The notes beneath the pieces were generated by a model that worked only from the letters and a program-made list of their open reading frames with translations, had not been told where the DNA came from and made no database searches. DNA of 64,000 nt, from positions 1 to 64,000 of the forward strand of contig CAUYUJ010021073.1 of the NCBI GenBank assembly GCA_963575745.1, given 5' to 3'. The position numbers and the translations under genes were made by a program. The stretch's first letter is position 1; each line of letters opens with the position of its first letter. Positions 1 to 10,429 of the stretch are shown piece by piece. Source of the stretch: Prorocentrum cordatum (lineage: Eukaryota; Sar; Dinophyceae; Prorocentrales; Prorocentraceae).

Positions 1-602
1 GAAACTGCCACTCGATAACCTCCCCCGACTCCGTAGGCGGCATGGCCCAGCAGATGGCGGACTGCGGATCCCAGCCGTTGTCCAGCAAAAGCGCCACCAT
101 CGCCGACAGCGGTCCGCGAATGTGGCGTAAGCGATGGTTCGGCTCAACCCGCCGCAGGTGAGCGACCACCGCGTTCCACGCCGCATGCACCCCCGCTCTC
201 AGCAACGGCTGCTGCTGCCAGATGCGGAACCATAACCTCCCACACTCTTCTGGCATGCGCAGCGCTGGGTCCGCGGGGTCTTCAGGCCGATGAGCGTGGT
301 GAGACACCTGCCCTTGTCCGACGCCCCCGATGCAGCCCCCAACCTGCGCCGATAGGTGTTGAGGTACGTGCCGAAGACCCCGTGGATCTGGTAGGCGTAG
401 GACCCAGCAGCCTGCGCTCCGAGCCGCTCCAGCTTGGACGTGATATGGTGCCTTTGCCATGCCGCCTTATACCTCTAAATATGATCATGCATTCTACTGT
501 ACTTCTGGAAGCGTGTCCCCCGCGTGGCCCTCGCACGCGTACTCCCATTACCCAGGTCCGTCCGCAAATATGCAGCTGCCCTCTGAGCCTTGCCAGTGAA
601 GC
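1..602 (-). pseudogene. C-terminal part of a dinoflagellate LINE-like retroelement protein, frameshifted, runs off left edge
   Basis: Read on the minus strand there is a 51-nt exon (602-552) opening after a long TCC tract and gcgcag, and closing at TGG|GTAATG. A 77-nt GT-AG intron follows, then a phase-0 exon starting at 474 (tag|AGG). That exon reads ..KAAWQRHHITSKLERLG.., ..QIHGVFGTYLNTYRRRLG.. and, after a shift of frame near 265-275, ..RLWFRIWQQQ.. and ..RGPLSAMVALLLDNGWDP.. to the window edge. The W..R.RGPL...L.D.GW pattern is one I recall from the region after the reverse transcriptase in dinoflagellate LINE-type proteins; no RT or endonuclease domain lies inside the window. One missing G near position 270 would reconcile the two frames, so this is either a decayed copy or a sequence error. 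The intron is unusual for a retrotransposon ORF and may mean a domesticated host gene. The family call is from memory and unconfirmed. Confidence 0.5.
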
Positions 603-810
603 CTGCGCGCAGGAGAAGGAGGAGGAGGAGGAGGAGGGAGGGAGAAAGGAAGGGAGAGAGGAGGGAGGAGGACGAGGAGGAGGAGGAGGAGGAGGAGGAG
701 GATGGGCAAGGCGGAGAGGAGGGAGGAGGGAGGAGGAGGAGGGCGGAGAGCAGATAAAGCAGGAGCAGGAGGAGGGAGGAGCAGGAGGAGGAGGAGCAGG
801 AGGGAATCGC
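603..810. repeat. GGA/TCC trinucleotide tract
   Basis: Nearly uninterrupted purine (GGA, GGAG) on the plus strand, that is TCC on the minus strand. It ends right at the gcgcag acceptor of the minus-strand exon at 602-552, so on the coding strand it is an oversized polypyrimidine tract. Open frames through it are composition artefacts. Confidence 0.85.
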
Positions 811-899
811 CGATGTCGAGCCGAATAGCCCAACCTCTCGCGCGCGCGCTCCGCCTGCCGGCAGCAATGCGACGTGTTATCGCACGGCTGAACAGTCCG

Positions 900-1665
900 A
901 CGGCCTCCTCCCTCCTCCGTCCTTCCTCTGTCCCTCCTCCCTCCCTCCCTCCCGCCTCCCTCCCTCCCTCCCTCCTCCCTCTCCCTCCCCTCCTCCCCTC
1001 AACCCTCCATCCTCCTCCCTCGATCCCTCTCACTTCCGCCTCTCCCCTCCTCTCCGTTTCCCCTCCTCCCCCCCCCTCCGCCTCCCCCTCTCCCCGTTCC
1101 TCCTCCTCCTCCACACTCCTCAATCCTCTTCCTCCTCCTCATCCTCCCTACCACCTCCTCCTCCTCTCCTCCTCCTCCTCCGCCTCCTCCTCCTCCATCC
1201 CCCTCCTCCTCCTCCTCCCTCCCCTCCCCTCCCTCCCTCCCTCTCTCCCTCCGCCCTCCCTCCCTCCCTCTTCCTCCCTCCCTCCCTCCCTCCCCCCTCC
1301 CTACTCCCTCCCTCCCTCCCTCCCTCCCCTCCCTCCCTCCCTCCCTCCCTCCTCCCTCCTCCCTCCTCCCTCCTCCTCCTCCCTCGTCTCCCCCCTCCCC
1401 CCTCCCCCATCCCCCTTCCTCCTCCTCTTCCTCCTCCTCCACCTCCCTCATCCTCCTCCTCCTCTCCTCCTCCTCCTCTCATCCTCCCCGCCGCCCGCCC
1501 GCCCGCCCGCCCGCCTCGCCCGCCCGACCCTCCCGCACTTCCCGCCCTCCCTCCCGCCCTCATCCCTCCTTCCCCTACCTCCTCCTCCGTCTCTTCTCCC
1601 TCCTCGCTCCCTCATACCCTCCTCCCTCCCTCCTCCTGCCCCTCCCCTCCTCCTCCTGCTGGCAC
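900..1665. repeat. CCT/CCCT polypyrimidine tract (~760 bp)
   Basis: Plus strand is almost only C and T (TCC, TCCC units, with a CCCGCCCG patch at 1493-1530). It is opposite in polarity to the purine tract at 603-810, so the pair could fold back on itself or form triplex DNA. Long open frames in all three phases are serine/proline/leucine artefacts. Positions 1666-1785 hold no recognised feature. Confidence 0.85.
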
Positions 1666-1793
1666 TGTGCAGGTGTGGGCTCGCCACACCTCGGCTCGCC
1701 GACGTTCTCGACCGCTCGGAGGCGCGAAGGCGCCCCCCCCGCCTCGCACCTGGCAGGCCACGACTGCACCACCCCCCCAGACAGCGCTTGCAG

Positions 1794-1983
1794 TCAAGTC
1801 GGGCATGTCCCCCTACAGGGTGATCTTCGACGAAAAGTACAAGATACCCCAAACAGAATCAAAAAATACTCCAAAAACAGTCTGGGTATTATTTTTGGAG
1901 TATGGTTTGACCTGTTTGGGGTATTTTGGGGGTATGTTTTATTGTTCCTCGAAAATCCCCCTGTAGGGACACGCCCGACATAA
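1794..1983. mobile_element. Small TIR transposon (MITE) family M1, copy 1
   Basis: Inverted termini TCAAGTCGGGC / GCCCGACATAA continue inward as TGTCCCCCTACAGGG / CCCTGTAGGGACA. The element is about 190 bp with no coding capacity and a T/A-rich core containing ATTTTTGGAGTATGG. It is flanked by an 8-bp near-perfect direct repeat, GCTTGCAG (1786-1793) and GCTTACAG (1984-1991), read here as the target-site duplication. Same orientation as copy 2. Confidence 0.8.
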
Positions 1984-1991
1984 GCTTACAG

Positions 1992-2439
1992 GTTCAAGCA
2001 TCGGACGACCTATTCCAGGCCCACTTGGGGCTTCTAATTGCAAGGACGCGCTTCCCAGGCGTCGGGTGGATGGAGCACCAAGCGCCCGTCTTTGGACCCC
2101 GGATGTGCACAATCATGGCACCTAAGGCCTAGTAAGGCAAGGCCGTCCAGGTTTCCCCCCATCTTCCTTACCCTCTTCGACGAGTGCGAGCTGGGCAAAA
2201 TAGGAAGGGCTCCCACTGCCCTTCTTGCGATTCTCATGCCGCCCCTGCCTAACAAACTTCGAAATTCGAGCCACCCCGGGTGGAGGCTTCTCCGGGGGCT
2301 CCACCCGATGCTTGCTGGCCGGAGTGTCGAGAATAGTCGATGGCGCTCGGGGACCAAGAAGGTTAATCCACCTCGCATGCGCCAAGCATTTGCAGAAAGT
2401 ATGCTAGAGAAGATGCTGCCTACATTGTTGGGGCGGTCC
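1992..2439. other. Unassigned spacer
   Basis: Mixed-composition DNA between M1 copy 1 and the composite repeat. Short open frames exist on both strands, but none has protein-like composition continuous with a splice site I would defend. Confidence 0.4.
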
Positions 2440-3030
2440 CAGGATGGAGCACGAGAGAGATTTGCAGGAGGAGGGTTAGGATTAAGTCGGGCCTGTCCCT
2501 CTACAGGGGGGATATTCAAAAATAGACCAAAAATGGCATGGGGACTATTTTTGGTGTAGTTTTTGACCATTTTGGAATATTGTTTCAATATCTTTTATTT
2601 TCGCCCGAAATCCCCCTGTAGGGGGACAGGCCCGACTTACGGTTAGGAGCAGGAGCACAAGCGGCGAAACCAAACAGGCGGTTCGGGCAGGCGGGCACCA
2701 ACGGGCAGGTCGGGTGGGCGGACCCAGGCGGCCGGGCAGAGTGAGCAGGTCGCTGAGGCGTGAATCCAACATGAATCGCAAGAAGGGTTCGAGAGATAGC
2801 GCGATTCCCAACTAAACCGCTAAGAGATCCACAGCGAAGGAATGGAGGCATGGCGCCACAATCAACTGTAAGGAAGTGTTGGAGAAGTCCCGCGCGAGAG
2901 CGCGAATCAGAACAAAATGTGGGGAAACATCAGGCGGGAGCCGTTGTTGTTGCAAGCAGGGGGCCAACAACACAATTTGGTGACAACAAACTTCCCCAAA
3001 CTTTCCCTGATCCGCAGACCCCCTTGCCGG
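2440..3030 (+). repeat. Composite dispersed repeat R, locus 1 (carries M1 copy 2)
   Basis: Contains in order: a GGAGCACGAGAGAGATTTGC start, a (GGGCAGGTCGGGCGGGC)-like patch, 'gctgaggcgtg..atgaatcgc', a 'gcgagagcgcgattc' motif and a 'cgggagccgttgttgtt..ccaacaacacaatttgg' end. The same order recurs at 14960-15180 followed by 15680-16090. Here the block is interrupted at 2482-2640 by a MITE that the 15-kb version lacks. Confidence 0.7.
2482..2640. mobile_element. MITE family M1, copy 2
   Basis: 159-bp element with termini TTAAGTCGGGCCTGTCCC and GGGACAGGCCCGACTTAC, and subterminal near-palindromes CTCTACAGGGGG / CCCCCTGTAGGGGG. Flanked by a perfect 8-bp repeat GGTTAGGA (2474-2481 and 2641-2648). 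The core shares CATTTTGGAATAT and CGAAATCCCCCTG with copy 3 read on the other strand. No ORF, so it is non-autonomous. Confidence 0.85.
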
Positions 3031-3480
3031 GCCATCAGGCTCGGAGGCACAGGCTTGCTGCTCCCTGCTCCAATTCCAGTTTCCAACCTCCGCTGTTACA
3101 ATTCTGTGATCTGCTTCCTACTGTGAACTGTTGAAATCCGCGCGAGGGGGGGAGCCGAAAAGGACCATGGTTACCTTCACCGGGGGGGGGGGTCTCAAAA
3201 TTTCTGGGGGGCTTTGGGATAAGTGAAAATACCTAAGATTCGCGTCGCGAAGCCGTAATGCCTTGCAAATTACGCCATGTTCGCGCCTCCGAGGCCATAA
3301 TCCTTCGCGCAGTACAAAATGTGCGCGTCCCCGAAGCCATACACCTGCAAAACTTACGCTGTGCTCGCCTCTCCGAGGACGCATTACGCGCATGTATGTC
3401 ATATCTCAAGCGGCCCCCTTTCCGGAGTTCCGACGCTGCTTCACGACGGCGCCCGGGCCTCACAACATAGCTCTTGCATA
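3031..3480. repeat. Unassigned DNA with a ~45-bp degenerate tandem repeat (3245-3400)
   Basis: Three rough units each combine '(c)gaagcc/gaggcc ata', 'gcaaa..tacgc' and 'gtgcgcgtcc/tgctcgcctc'. A short homopolymer of G lies at 3181-3192. No supported gene. Confidence 0.45.
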
Positions 3481-3970
3481 TCCCATTATCCGGGAGAGGG
3501 GGCAAGCGGCAGGGGGCGAAGCCCGTACAGATAGAAGAAAAGGAGCGAACCACGGGAGGGCCACCTCAATTTAAGAAATGTTATGGTTACCGGAAGGGGG
3601 GAACAACAATTCGCCGGCCCAACGGGCCAGAGGCGTGCTAAGATCTCCGGTAACTTGTTAACAATATTTCTAGTTCGCGCGCGCGGAGCGGCCCCTGGGG
3701 GCCCCCGGACGAAAAGTACCCCGGCAAGGTCCCGAGAGAAGCCCGGGAGAAGCCACCAGACCACTCCAGGGGAGGGTATTTTTCGACACCCCTCACGAGG
3801 ATCGTGGCCTCCGAGGGGGGAGCCGCAATCGACTACCCCCAAGAGCCCCCCAAGAGGCCCTGGGGGCCTCCAAAACGCCGCCAAGGAGCCCCAAGAGACT
3901 CCCAAGAGGTCCCCAAGAGGCCCCCAAGAGGCCCTAAAGAGGGCTCCAGGGCCGGCGGCATGAGCGAAGC
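3481..3970. other. GC-rich spacer with CCCCAAGAGG(C) repeats
   Basis: At 3838-3945 short units of the type CCCCCAAGAGGCCC repeat 6-8 times. A long minus-strand open frame crosses here from the 90-bp satellite but changes composition abruptly at the satellite edge, so I do not call it a gene. Confidence 0.5.
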
Positions 3971-3984
3971 GATTAAATAACAGT

Positions 3985-4075
3985 CCTTTATATATATATA
4001 TACAAATATATATATACAAAAGACAAATAAAAAAACGGGGGGGGGGGAAAAAGAAAAAAAAAAAAAAAAAAAACT
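3985..4075. repeat. TA microsatellite followed by G-run and A-tract
   Basis: TATATATATA, then a run of G, then about 24 A with one interruption, ending directly before the 90-bp satellite. The A-tract could be a retroposon tail, but no matching body or target duplication was found. Confidence 0.6.
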
Positions 4076-4114
4076 GGCGAAGGACCCAACCATATGCAAT
4101 TGTGACTACTGCGA

Positions 4115-5562
4115 TTGTGAATATCTTCTCGGTGGAGCCCCCTACGGGGCCACGAAACGTACGAGGGGTGTGCCGAAATGGGTGTGCGGGACGCATGCGG
4201 GCACACCCACTGGGGCCTTCGGTGGAGCTCCCTATGGGGCCACGAAACGTGTGAGGGGTGTGCCGAAATGGGTGTGCGGGACGCATGCGGGCACACCCAC
4301 TGGGACCTTCGGCGGAGCTCCCTATGGGGGGAACGGTGACCGAAACGACGCATGCACTGGGGCCTTCGGCGAGCTCCCTATGGGGCCACGAACGTGTGAG
4401 GGGTGTGCCGAAATGGTGTGGCTGACGCATGCGGGCGCGGGCACTGGGGCCTTCGGTGGAGCTCCCTATGGAGCCACGAAACGTGTGAGGGGTGTGCCGA
4501 AATGGGTGTGGCTGACGCATGCGGGCGCGGGCACTGGGGCCTTCGGTGGAGCTCCCTATGGAGCCACGAAACGTGTGAGGGGTGTGCCGAAATGGGTGTG
4601 GGTGACGCATGCGGCCGCGGGCACTGGGGCCTTCGGTGGAGCTCCCTATGGAGCCACGAAACGTGTGAGGGGTGTGCCGAAATGGGTGTGGGTGACGCAT
4701 GCGGGCGCGGGCACTGGGGCCTTCGGTGGAGCTCCCTATGGAGCCACGAAACGTGTGAGGGGTGTGCCGAAATGGGTGTGGGGGACGCATGCGGCCGCGG
4801 GCACTGGGGCCTTCGGTGGAGCTCCCTATGGAGCCACGAAACGTGTGAGGGGTGTGCCGAAATGGGTGTGGGTGACGCATGCGGCCGCGGGCACTGGGGC
4901 CTTCGGTGGAGCTCCCTATGGAGCCACGAAACGTGTGAGGGGTGTGCCGAAATGGGTGTGGGTGACGCATGCGGGCGCGGGCACTGGGGCCTTCGGTGGA
5001 GCTCCCTATGGAGCCACGAAACGTGTGAGGGGTGTGCCGAAATGGGTGTGGGTGACGCATGCGGCGCGGGCACTGGGGCCTTCGGTGGAGCTCCCTATGG
5101 AGCCACGAAACGTGTGAGGGGTGTGCCGAAATGGGTGTGGGTGACGCATGCGGGCGCGGGCACTGGGGCCTTCGGTGGAGCTCCCTATGGAGCCACGAAA
5201 CGTGTGAGGGGTGTGCCGAAATGGGTGTGGGTGACGCATGCGGCCGCGGGCACTGGGGCCTTCGGTGGAGCTCCCTATGGAGCCACGAAACGTGTGAGGG
5301 GTGTGCCGAAATGGGTGTGGGTGACGCATGCGGGCGCGGGCACTGGGGCCTTCGGTGGAGCTCCCTATGGAGCCACGAAACGTGTGAGGGGTGTGCCGAA
5401 ATGGGTGTGGGTGACGCATGCGGGCGCGGGCACTGGGGCCTTCGGTGGAGTTCCCTATGGAGCCACGAAACGTGTGAGGGGTGAGCCGAATTGGGTGTGG
5501 GTGACGCATGCGGGCGCGGGCACTGGGGCCTTCGGCGGAGCTCCCTATGGAGCCACGAGCGG
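4115..5562. repeat. 90-bp tandem satellite, about 15-16 units
   Basis: Units start at 'gcactggggccttcgg' at 4441, 4531, 4621, 4711, 4801, 4891, 4981, 5070, 5160, 5250, 5340, 5430 and 5520. More diverged or shortened units lie at 4115-4440. The unit at 4981 is one base short (89 bp); the others are 90 bp, a multiple of three, so several frames on both strands stay open with 30-residue periodic products. One plus frame repeats GAFGGAPYGATKRVRGVPKW, one minus frame HPHPFRHTPHTFRGSIGSS. No spacers occur, so it is not a CRISPR. Mid-array units differ mainly at gggcgc/ggccgc next to the gcatgc site. Confidence 0.9.
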
Positions 5563-5579
5563 CTGTACTGGGTGGGTGA

Positions 5580-5939
5580 AACGCAGGGAAGAGGGGGAGG
5601 AGGGAGGAGGAGGGGGAGGAGGAGGAAAGGAGGAGAGGAGGAGAGGAGACGCGGGGCACCGTCTCTTCAAAACGAGGACCCAACACCACAGGATGGTTTG
5701 GGGGGAAAAAAACAAAAAACAAACAAAACAAAACAAAAACGCTCATGAGGGACGCGTGCCCTGCGCTCGCCTTACCCGCATTGACTGATAGTAGTCAAAG
5801 CGGGTCATAAGGACGCGTTGCCCAGCAACCCCAACCAAACAAAACAACAACAAAAAACGATTATCTCCGTAAGGCCTCCGGAGGAAAACCAAAGCGGAGA
5901 CCTATGTTTTCTCTGGCGAGGCTCCTGTCCTACCCTACC
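5580..5939. repeat. GGA tract, then A-rich AAAAC repeats
   Basis: GGAGGA-type purine DNA at 5588-5650, then AAACAAACAAAACAAAAC at about 5705-5740 and a second AAACAAAACAACAAC patch near 5837-5857. No gene seen. Confidence 0.6.
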
Positions 5940-6735
5940 TCAAAAAAAGAACCCTAATACGAGTTCTTTCGATGAGGATCCTTTGGTGAGTAATCCTGAC
6001 GAATGGCCCCTGGATGAAGATTCCTATGATAAAGCATCCCTGAGTAAGGATCCCTTAGTAAGGAATCCTTACTAAGTGCCCCTTAGTAAAGATTCCCTGG
6101 GTAAGGATTGATGAGGACCCCTGAACAAGGATCCCTTGATAAAGATCCCTTAATGAAGATCCCTGAATAAGGATCCCTTAGTAACGAATACTTACTAACT
6201 GTCCTTTATTACGGGATCCTTATTAATTGTCCTTTTTGTAAGGATCCCTGAATAAGACATCCCTACTACGTGCTCCGTACGAGGGAACCCTTACTAGGTG
6301 TCTTTGAGTAAGGAATCGTGACAAGGGACCCCTTGGTGAGAAATCATGAATAAGGGACCCGTCTAGTCCAGAATAATAACTAAGCGTTCCTTAGTAAGGA
6401 AGCATGTATAAGGATCCCTTAGTCAGGAATCCCTACCAAGTGCTCCTTAATAAAAATCACGAATAAGCTTAGCATCCTGTAGTAAGGAATCCTTACTGGT
6501 AACGAGTCATGAATAAGGATCCCTTAGTAAGGATTCCTTGGTAAGGACGCCTCACTGAGGATCCTTTTAGTAAGGATTCCTTACTAAGGATTCCTCACTA
6601 AAGAGTCATTACTTAAGATCCATCAGAAAGGATTCCTTTGCAAGGATTCATTACTACGGATTCATTCATAAGGACCCCTTAGTCCGGATTCTTTAGTAAG
6701 GATTCCGGACTAAGGATTCCTCAGGAAGGGCTCAT
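5940..6735. repeat. Palindromic 14-15-bp satellite P, block 1
   Basis: Degenerate units built on AAGGATTCCTTACT / AGTAAGGATCCCTTAG. Each unit holds a near-palindrome (GGATTCC/GGATCC flanked by CTTA..TAAG). About 50 units. The same consensus returns at 10430-12135. No ORF of note. Confidence 0.85.
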
Positions 6736-7650
6736 TTTTTCTCAAATAAAGACCGGTGGCAATGACGAGTTAACAACCAATGACGCACCCAGAAAACGCA
6801 AGGCGCACGTGATTGAAATCGACCTGATACGCGTCTAAGCTCCGTGAGCCACCACGTAAACTCAAACGACGAGAGACTGAATAGGAGCTGAAGGGACGAA
6901 GACCTCGCGTGCCGTCGAAGCCGAGACATCTCCAATGCCTGGCCATGCCCTTGGAGCCCAACCCCGAACGAGCAAGACACGCCAAAACAGAAGGAGGGGC
7001 GAAGGAGGAAGAGGAGGACGGAGAGGGCGGGAGGAAGAAGAGGCACGACAGCAGGAAGAACGTCCGCAGAGAAAGAAACTCTCGTGCGTGCGTAGACTGA
7101 AACCACCGAACATTGCCGGAGGGGGACTCGCACAGAAAACCCTCACGAGCCTAAAGGACGAGCGAGCACGAAGTGCCGAGATTGCCAGCGCAGCGCAGGA
7201 GGGCAAGGGAAAAACGGGGGAGGGGAACAGAGCAGAAGGGAACAAGAAGGAAGACGCGAACGGCCAGGCAAGTATAACCAGCAGTGTGGAGCTGGCCTTG
7301 GAGGGAGCAGGGGTCGGGAAGCTCTAAGAGCAAACCGCCCCTGTCGCCTCCAAGGCGGTGAGCGCCGCCCCGCGAGACAGGGACCAGCGCCAGTGAAAGT
7401 AAACAACTAGCCAGAGACTAACATGCAATGCAAAACTGTGATCGAAGCGAGGGCGGCGGAGAAAGGGGGAAACGGAAAGGCTCCAATGCAGCCCAAACGA
7501 AGCGGGCCCTAGCTGCAATATCCTATGGCTGGGGCAGCGGCACGGGCTGCTCAGGCAGAACTCAGGGGACGAGTCCGGAGGACATGGGCACGAGGTCCAT
7601 GTGGGCGGCCCTGCCACCACCCCATAAGACAATACCAAATCCTCGAAGCC
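6736..7650. other. Unassigned 0.9-kb unique segment inside the satellite cluster
   Basis: Ordinary mixed-composition DNA with an A/G-rich stretch at 6980-7110. A minus-strand open frame of 133 codons (7133-6732) is Leu/Ser/Arg-rich without recognisable motifs; I consider it unsupported. Confidence 0.4.
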
Positions 7651-7734
7651 CTCACGCGTAGGTGATGATGCTGGCGACGGAGCTGGCGTCGGTGCTGGTG
7701 TAAGTGACGGCGTTGGTGCTGGCGGTCGTCTCCA

Positions 7735-8380
7735 TGTCGGTCGTCTCCTGATCGGTCGCCTCTATCTCGGTAATCGTCTCCTGATCGGTCGTCTCCATCT
7801 CGGCAATCGTCATTTCCAATTCAGTGGTGGTCAGCTCCTGCTCGGTCATCCTCATCTCGGTAATGATCATTTCCACCTCGATGGTGGTCACCTCCTGATC
7901 GGACACTTCCGTCGCGGTAGTGGTCATTTCCACCTCGGTGGTGGTCAGTTCCTGATCGGTCCTCTCCATCTCGGTGGTGGCCATTTCCACTTCGGTGGTG
8001 GTCAACTCCTGATCGGTCATCTACATCTCGGAAGTCGTCGTTTCCACCTCGGCGGTGGTCAGCACCTGACTAGTCGTTCCCATCTCGGCAGTGGTCATTT
8101 CCAAATCGGTGGTGGTTAGCTCCTGATCGGTCGTCTCCATCTCGGTAGTGGTCGTTTCCACCACGGTGGTTGTCAGCTTCAGATCGGTCGTCACCATTTC
8201 AGGAGGGCCATTTTCACCTCAGTGGTGGTCAGCTCCCGACCGGTCGCTTCGTCGTTTCCATGTCGAGAGCGGTCATCTTCACCTCGGTGGTGGTCACATC
8301 CTGATCGGTCGTCTCCATCCAAGTAGTGGTCATTTCATCCTCGGTGGTGGTCAGATCCTGATCCGTCGTCTCCATCTGGG
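7735..8380. repeat. 57-bp minisatellite
   Basis: Units of about 57 bp combine 'gtggtggtcag(c/t)tcctgatcggtc', 'tccatctcggtagtggtc' and 'atttccacctcg'. On the minus strand 8020-7652 they translate to 19-residue Thr/Glu-rich repeats (TDQELTTTEVEM...). The frame breaks by stops at about 8020-8230 and then resumes, so a real repeat protein is possible but not supported. Confidence 0.8.
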
Positions 8381-10425
8381 TGCTGGTGTAGGCGCTGGCG
8401 TTGGAGCAAACGTAAGCCCAAACATTGATGTCACGGACTCGGTGCGCGGCGATGCTCGGCGTTGGTGCTGTCATAGGCGCTGGCGTTGGTGCCGGTGTAG
8501 GCGCATGCGAGGATGCCGGCATTGATGCTGACGTCTGTGACGGCGTCGGCACTGGCGAAGGCGAAAACGTCGGTGCCAACGCCAGTGCGCACCGGTTAGC
8601 TAGTCAGCTCACCGGTGCGCCGGCGTTGGTGCCGACTGGGGCGCAAGCGTTGGTGCTGGCGTATATTAACGTCGGCGCTGGTGTAAGTGCTGGCGTTGGT
8701 CCCAGTGTAGTCGTAGGCGTCGGTGCTGGTGTAGGCGCTGGCGTTGGTGCCGGCGCAGGTGCAAACATTGATGTCACGGGCTCAGAGCGCGGCGATTCTC
8801 GGCGTTGGTGCTGACGTAGGCGTCGGCGTTGGTGCTGGCTGGTGGGGCACTCGAATGATAGGGCGCGCGGGGCGTCTGAGCAGAAGGGACGGCTGCAGGA
8901 AGGCTGTCCTGCGAACGTGGCCGAAACTCTCTGTGGGGGAGCAGGATTTGTTGCCAAGTGTTGTGCCATTACGAGTTTTGATGTGTTCTGTGTGGAGGGG
9001 GGGCAGGATTTGTCCCCCGAGCCCCGGCCACCTAACTGCGGCCCAATGTCGGCCCGGCGTCGGTGCTGATGTAGGCGTCGGCGTTGGTGCCGGCGTCGGT
9101 GATGCCCACGGTGCTGGTGTAGGCGCTGGCGTTGGTGCTGGCGCAGGCGCCGGCGTTCGTGCTGGCGTCGAGGCAGGCGTCGGCGCTGGTGTAGACGCTG
9201 GCGTCGGCGTTGGCGCAATCGCAAGCGTTCATGCTGGCGTCGGTGCTGGCGTCAGTGCTGGCGTAGGCGCAGGCGACTGTGCTGGTGTCGGTGCTGTCGT
9301 CGAAGCCAGCGAAGGCGCCGGCGTTGGTGCTAGCGCTTGTGCGCCTACGCACCGTCTCCGTGACATTTTGATGTGCTCTGTGTGGAGGGGGGCAGGATTT
9401 GTCCCCCGAGCCCCCAGCCACTTAACTGCGGCCCAATGTCGGCCCGGCGTCGGTGCTGATGTAGGCGTCGGCGTTGGTGCCGGCGTCGGTGATGCCCTCG
9501 GTGCTGGTATAGGCGCTGGCGTTGGTGCTGGCGCAGGCGCTGGCGTTCAGGCGCTGGCGCTCGTGCTGGCGTCAGTGCTGGCGTCGGCGCTGGTGTAAAC
9601 GCTGGAGTCGGTGCCGGCGCAGTCGCAAGCGTTCATGCTGGCGTCGGTGCTGGCGTCAGTGCTGGCGTAGGCGCAGGCGACTGTGCTGGTGTCGGTGCTG
9701 TCGTCGAAGCCAGCGAAGGCGCCGGCGTTGGCGCTAGCGCTTGTGCGCCTACGCACCGTCTCCGTGACATTTTGATGTGCTCTGTGTGGAGGGGGGGCAG
9801 GGTTTGTCCCCGAGCCCTGGCTACCTAGCTGCGGCCCAGTGTCGGCCCAGCGCGGGTGTTGATGTAGGCGTCGACGTTGGTGCCGGCGTCGGTGATGCCC
9901 TCGGTGCTGGTGTAGGCGCTGGCGTTGGTGCTGGCGCAAGCGTCGGCGTTCGTGATGGCGTCAGTGCTGGCGTCGACGCTAATGTAGACGCTGGCGTCGG
10001 TGCCGGCGCAATCGCAGGCGTTCACGCTGGCGTCGGTGCTGGCGTCAGTGCCGGCGTAGGCGCCGGCGATTGTGCTGGCACTGGTGTCGGTGCTGCCGTC
10101 GAAGCCAGCGAAGGCGCCAGCGAAGGCGCTGACGTAGACGCAGGCGCTGGTGCCGGCTTAGGCGCCGGCGTCGGAATTGGCCTCGGTGCTGGCGCCAATG
10201 CCCGTGTCCGCGCTGATGTCAAATATGGCGTCGGAAGTGGCGTAGGCGCCGGCTTTGGTGCCGGCGTAAGCGCAGACGCTGGTCCCAGCGTATAAGAAGA
10301 AGGCACTGGCGTTGGTGCTGGCCTCGATGCTGGCGACGGTGCCGGCGTCCGTGCTGACGTAGACGCAAGCGTGGGTGCCGGCGTACGCGTTGGCGTCGGT
10401 ACTGGCCTCGGTGCTGGCGTCGATG
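8380..10425. repeat. 9/18-bp GGCGCTGGCGTTGGTGCT minisatellite with ~400-bp higher-order units
   Basis: Basic unit GGCGTTGGTGCTGGCGTA-like. Superimposed is a higher-order unit marked by 'ttttgatgtgctctgtgtgg' at 8976, 9366 and 9770 (spacing 390 and 404), each followed by the same non-repetitive ~100 bp ('gcggcccaatgtcggccc'). The plus strand encodes Gly/Ala/Val runs and the minus strand Asp/Ala/Ser/Thr runs; both are composition-driven. Confidence 0.85.
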
Positions 10426-10429
10426 CTTA

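Noticed and set aside
700-1860. Long proline/serine/leucine open frames on both strands
   Set aside because: They simply translate CCT/CCCT low-complexity DNA; all frames are open and the composition follows the repeat.
3985-4075. Retroposon poly-A tail
   Set aside because: An A-tract exists, but no target duplication or recognisable retroposon body precedes it.
4115-5562. CRISPR-like array
   Set aside because: The 90-bp units are contiguous, with no unique spacers and no cas-like genes; this is a plain satellite.
6732-7133. 133-codon minus-strand frame as a gene
   Set aside because: No domain, no clear start context, ordinary length for chance in this composition, and overlapping frames on both strands.
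8744-10295. Gly/Ala/Val repeat protein resembling silk or collagen-like sequence
   Set aside because: Directly encoded by the 18-bp minisatellite, with stops at higher-order boundaries; no start or splice context.
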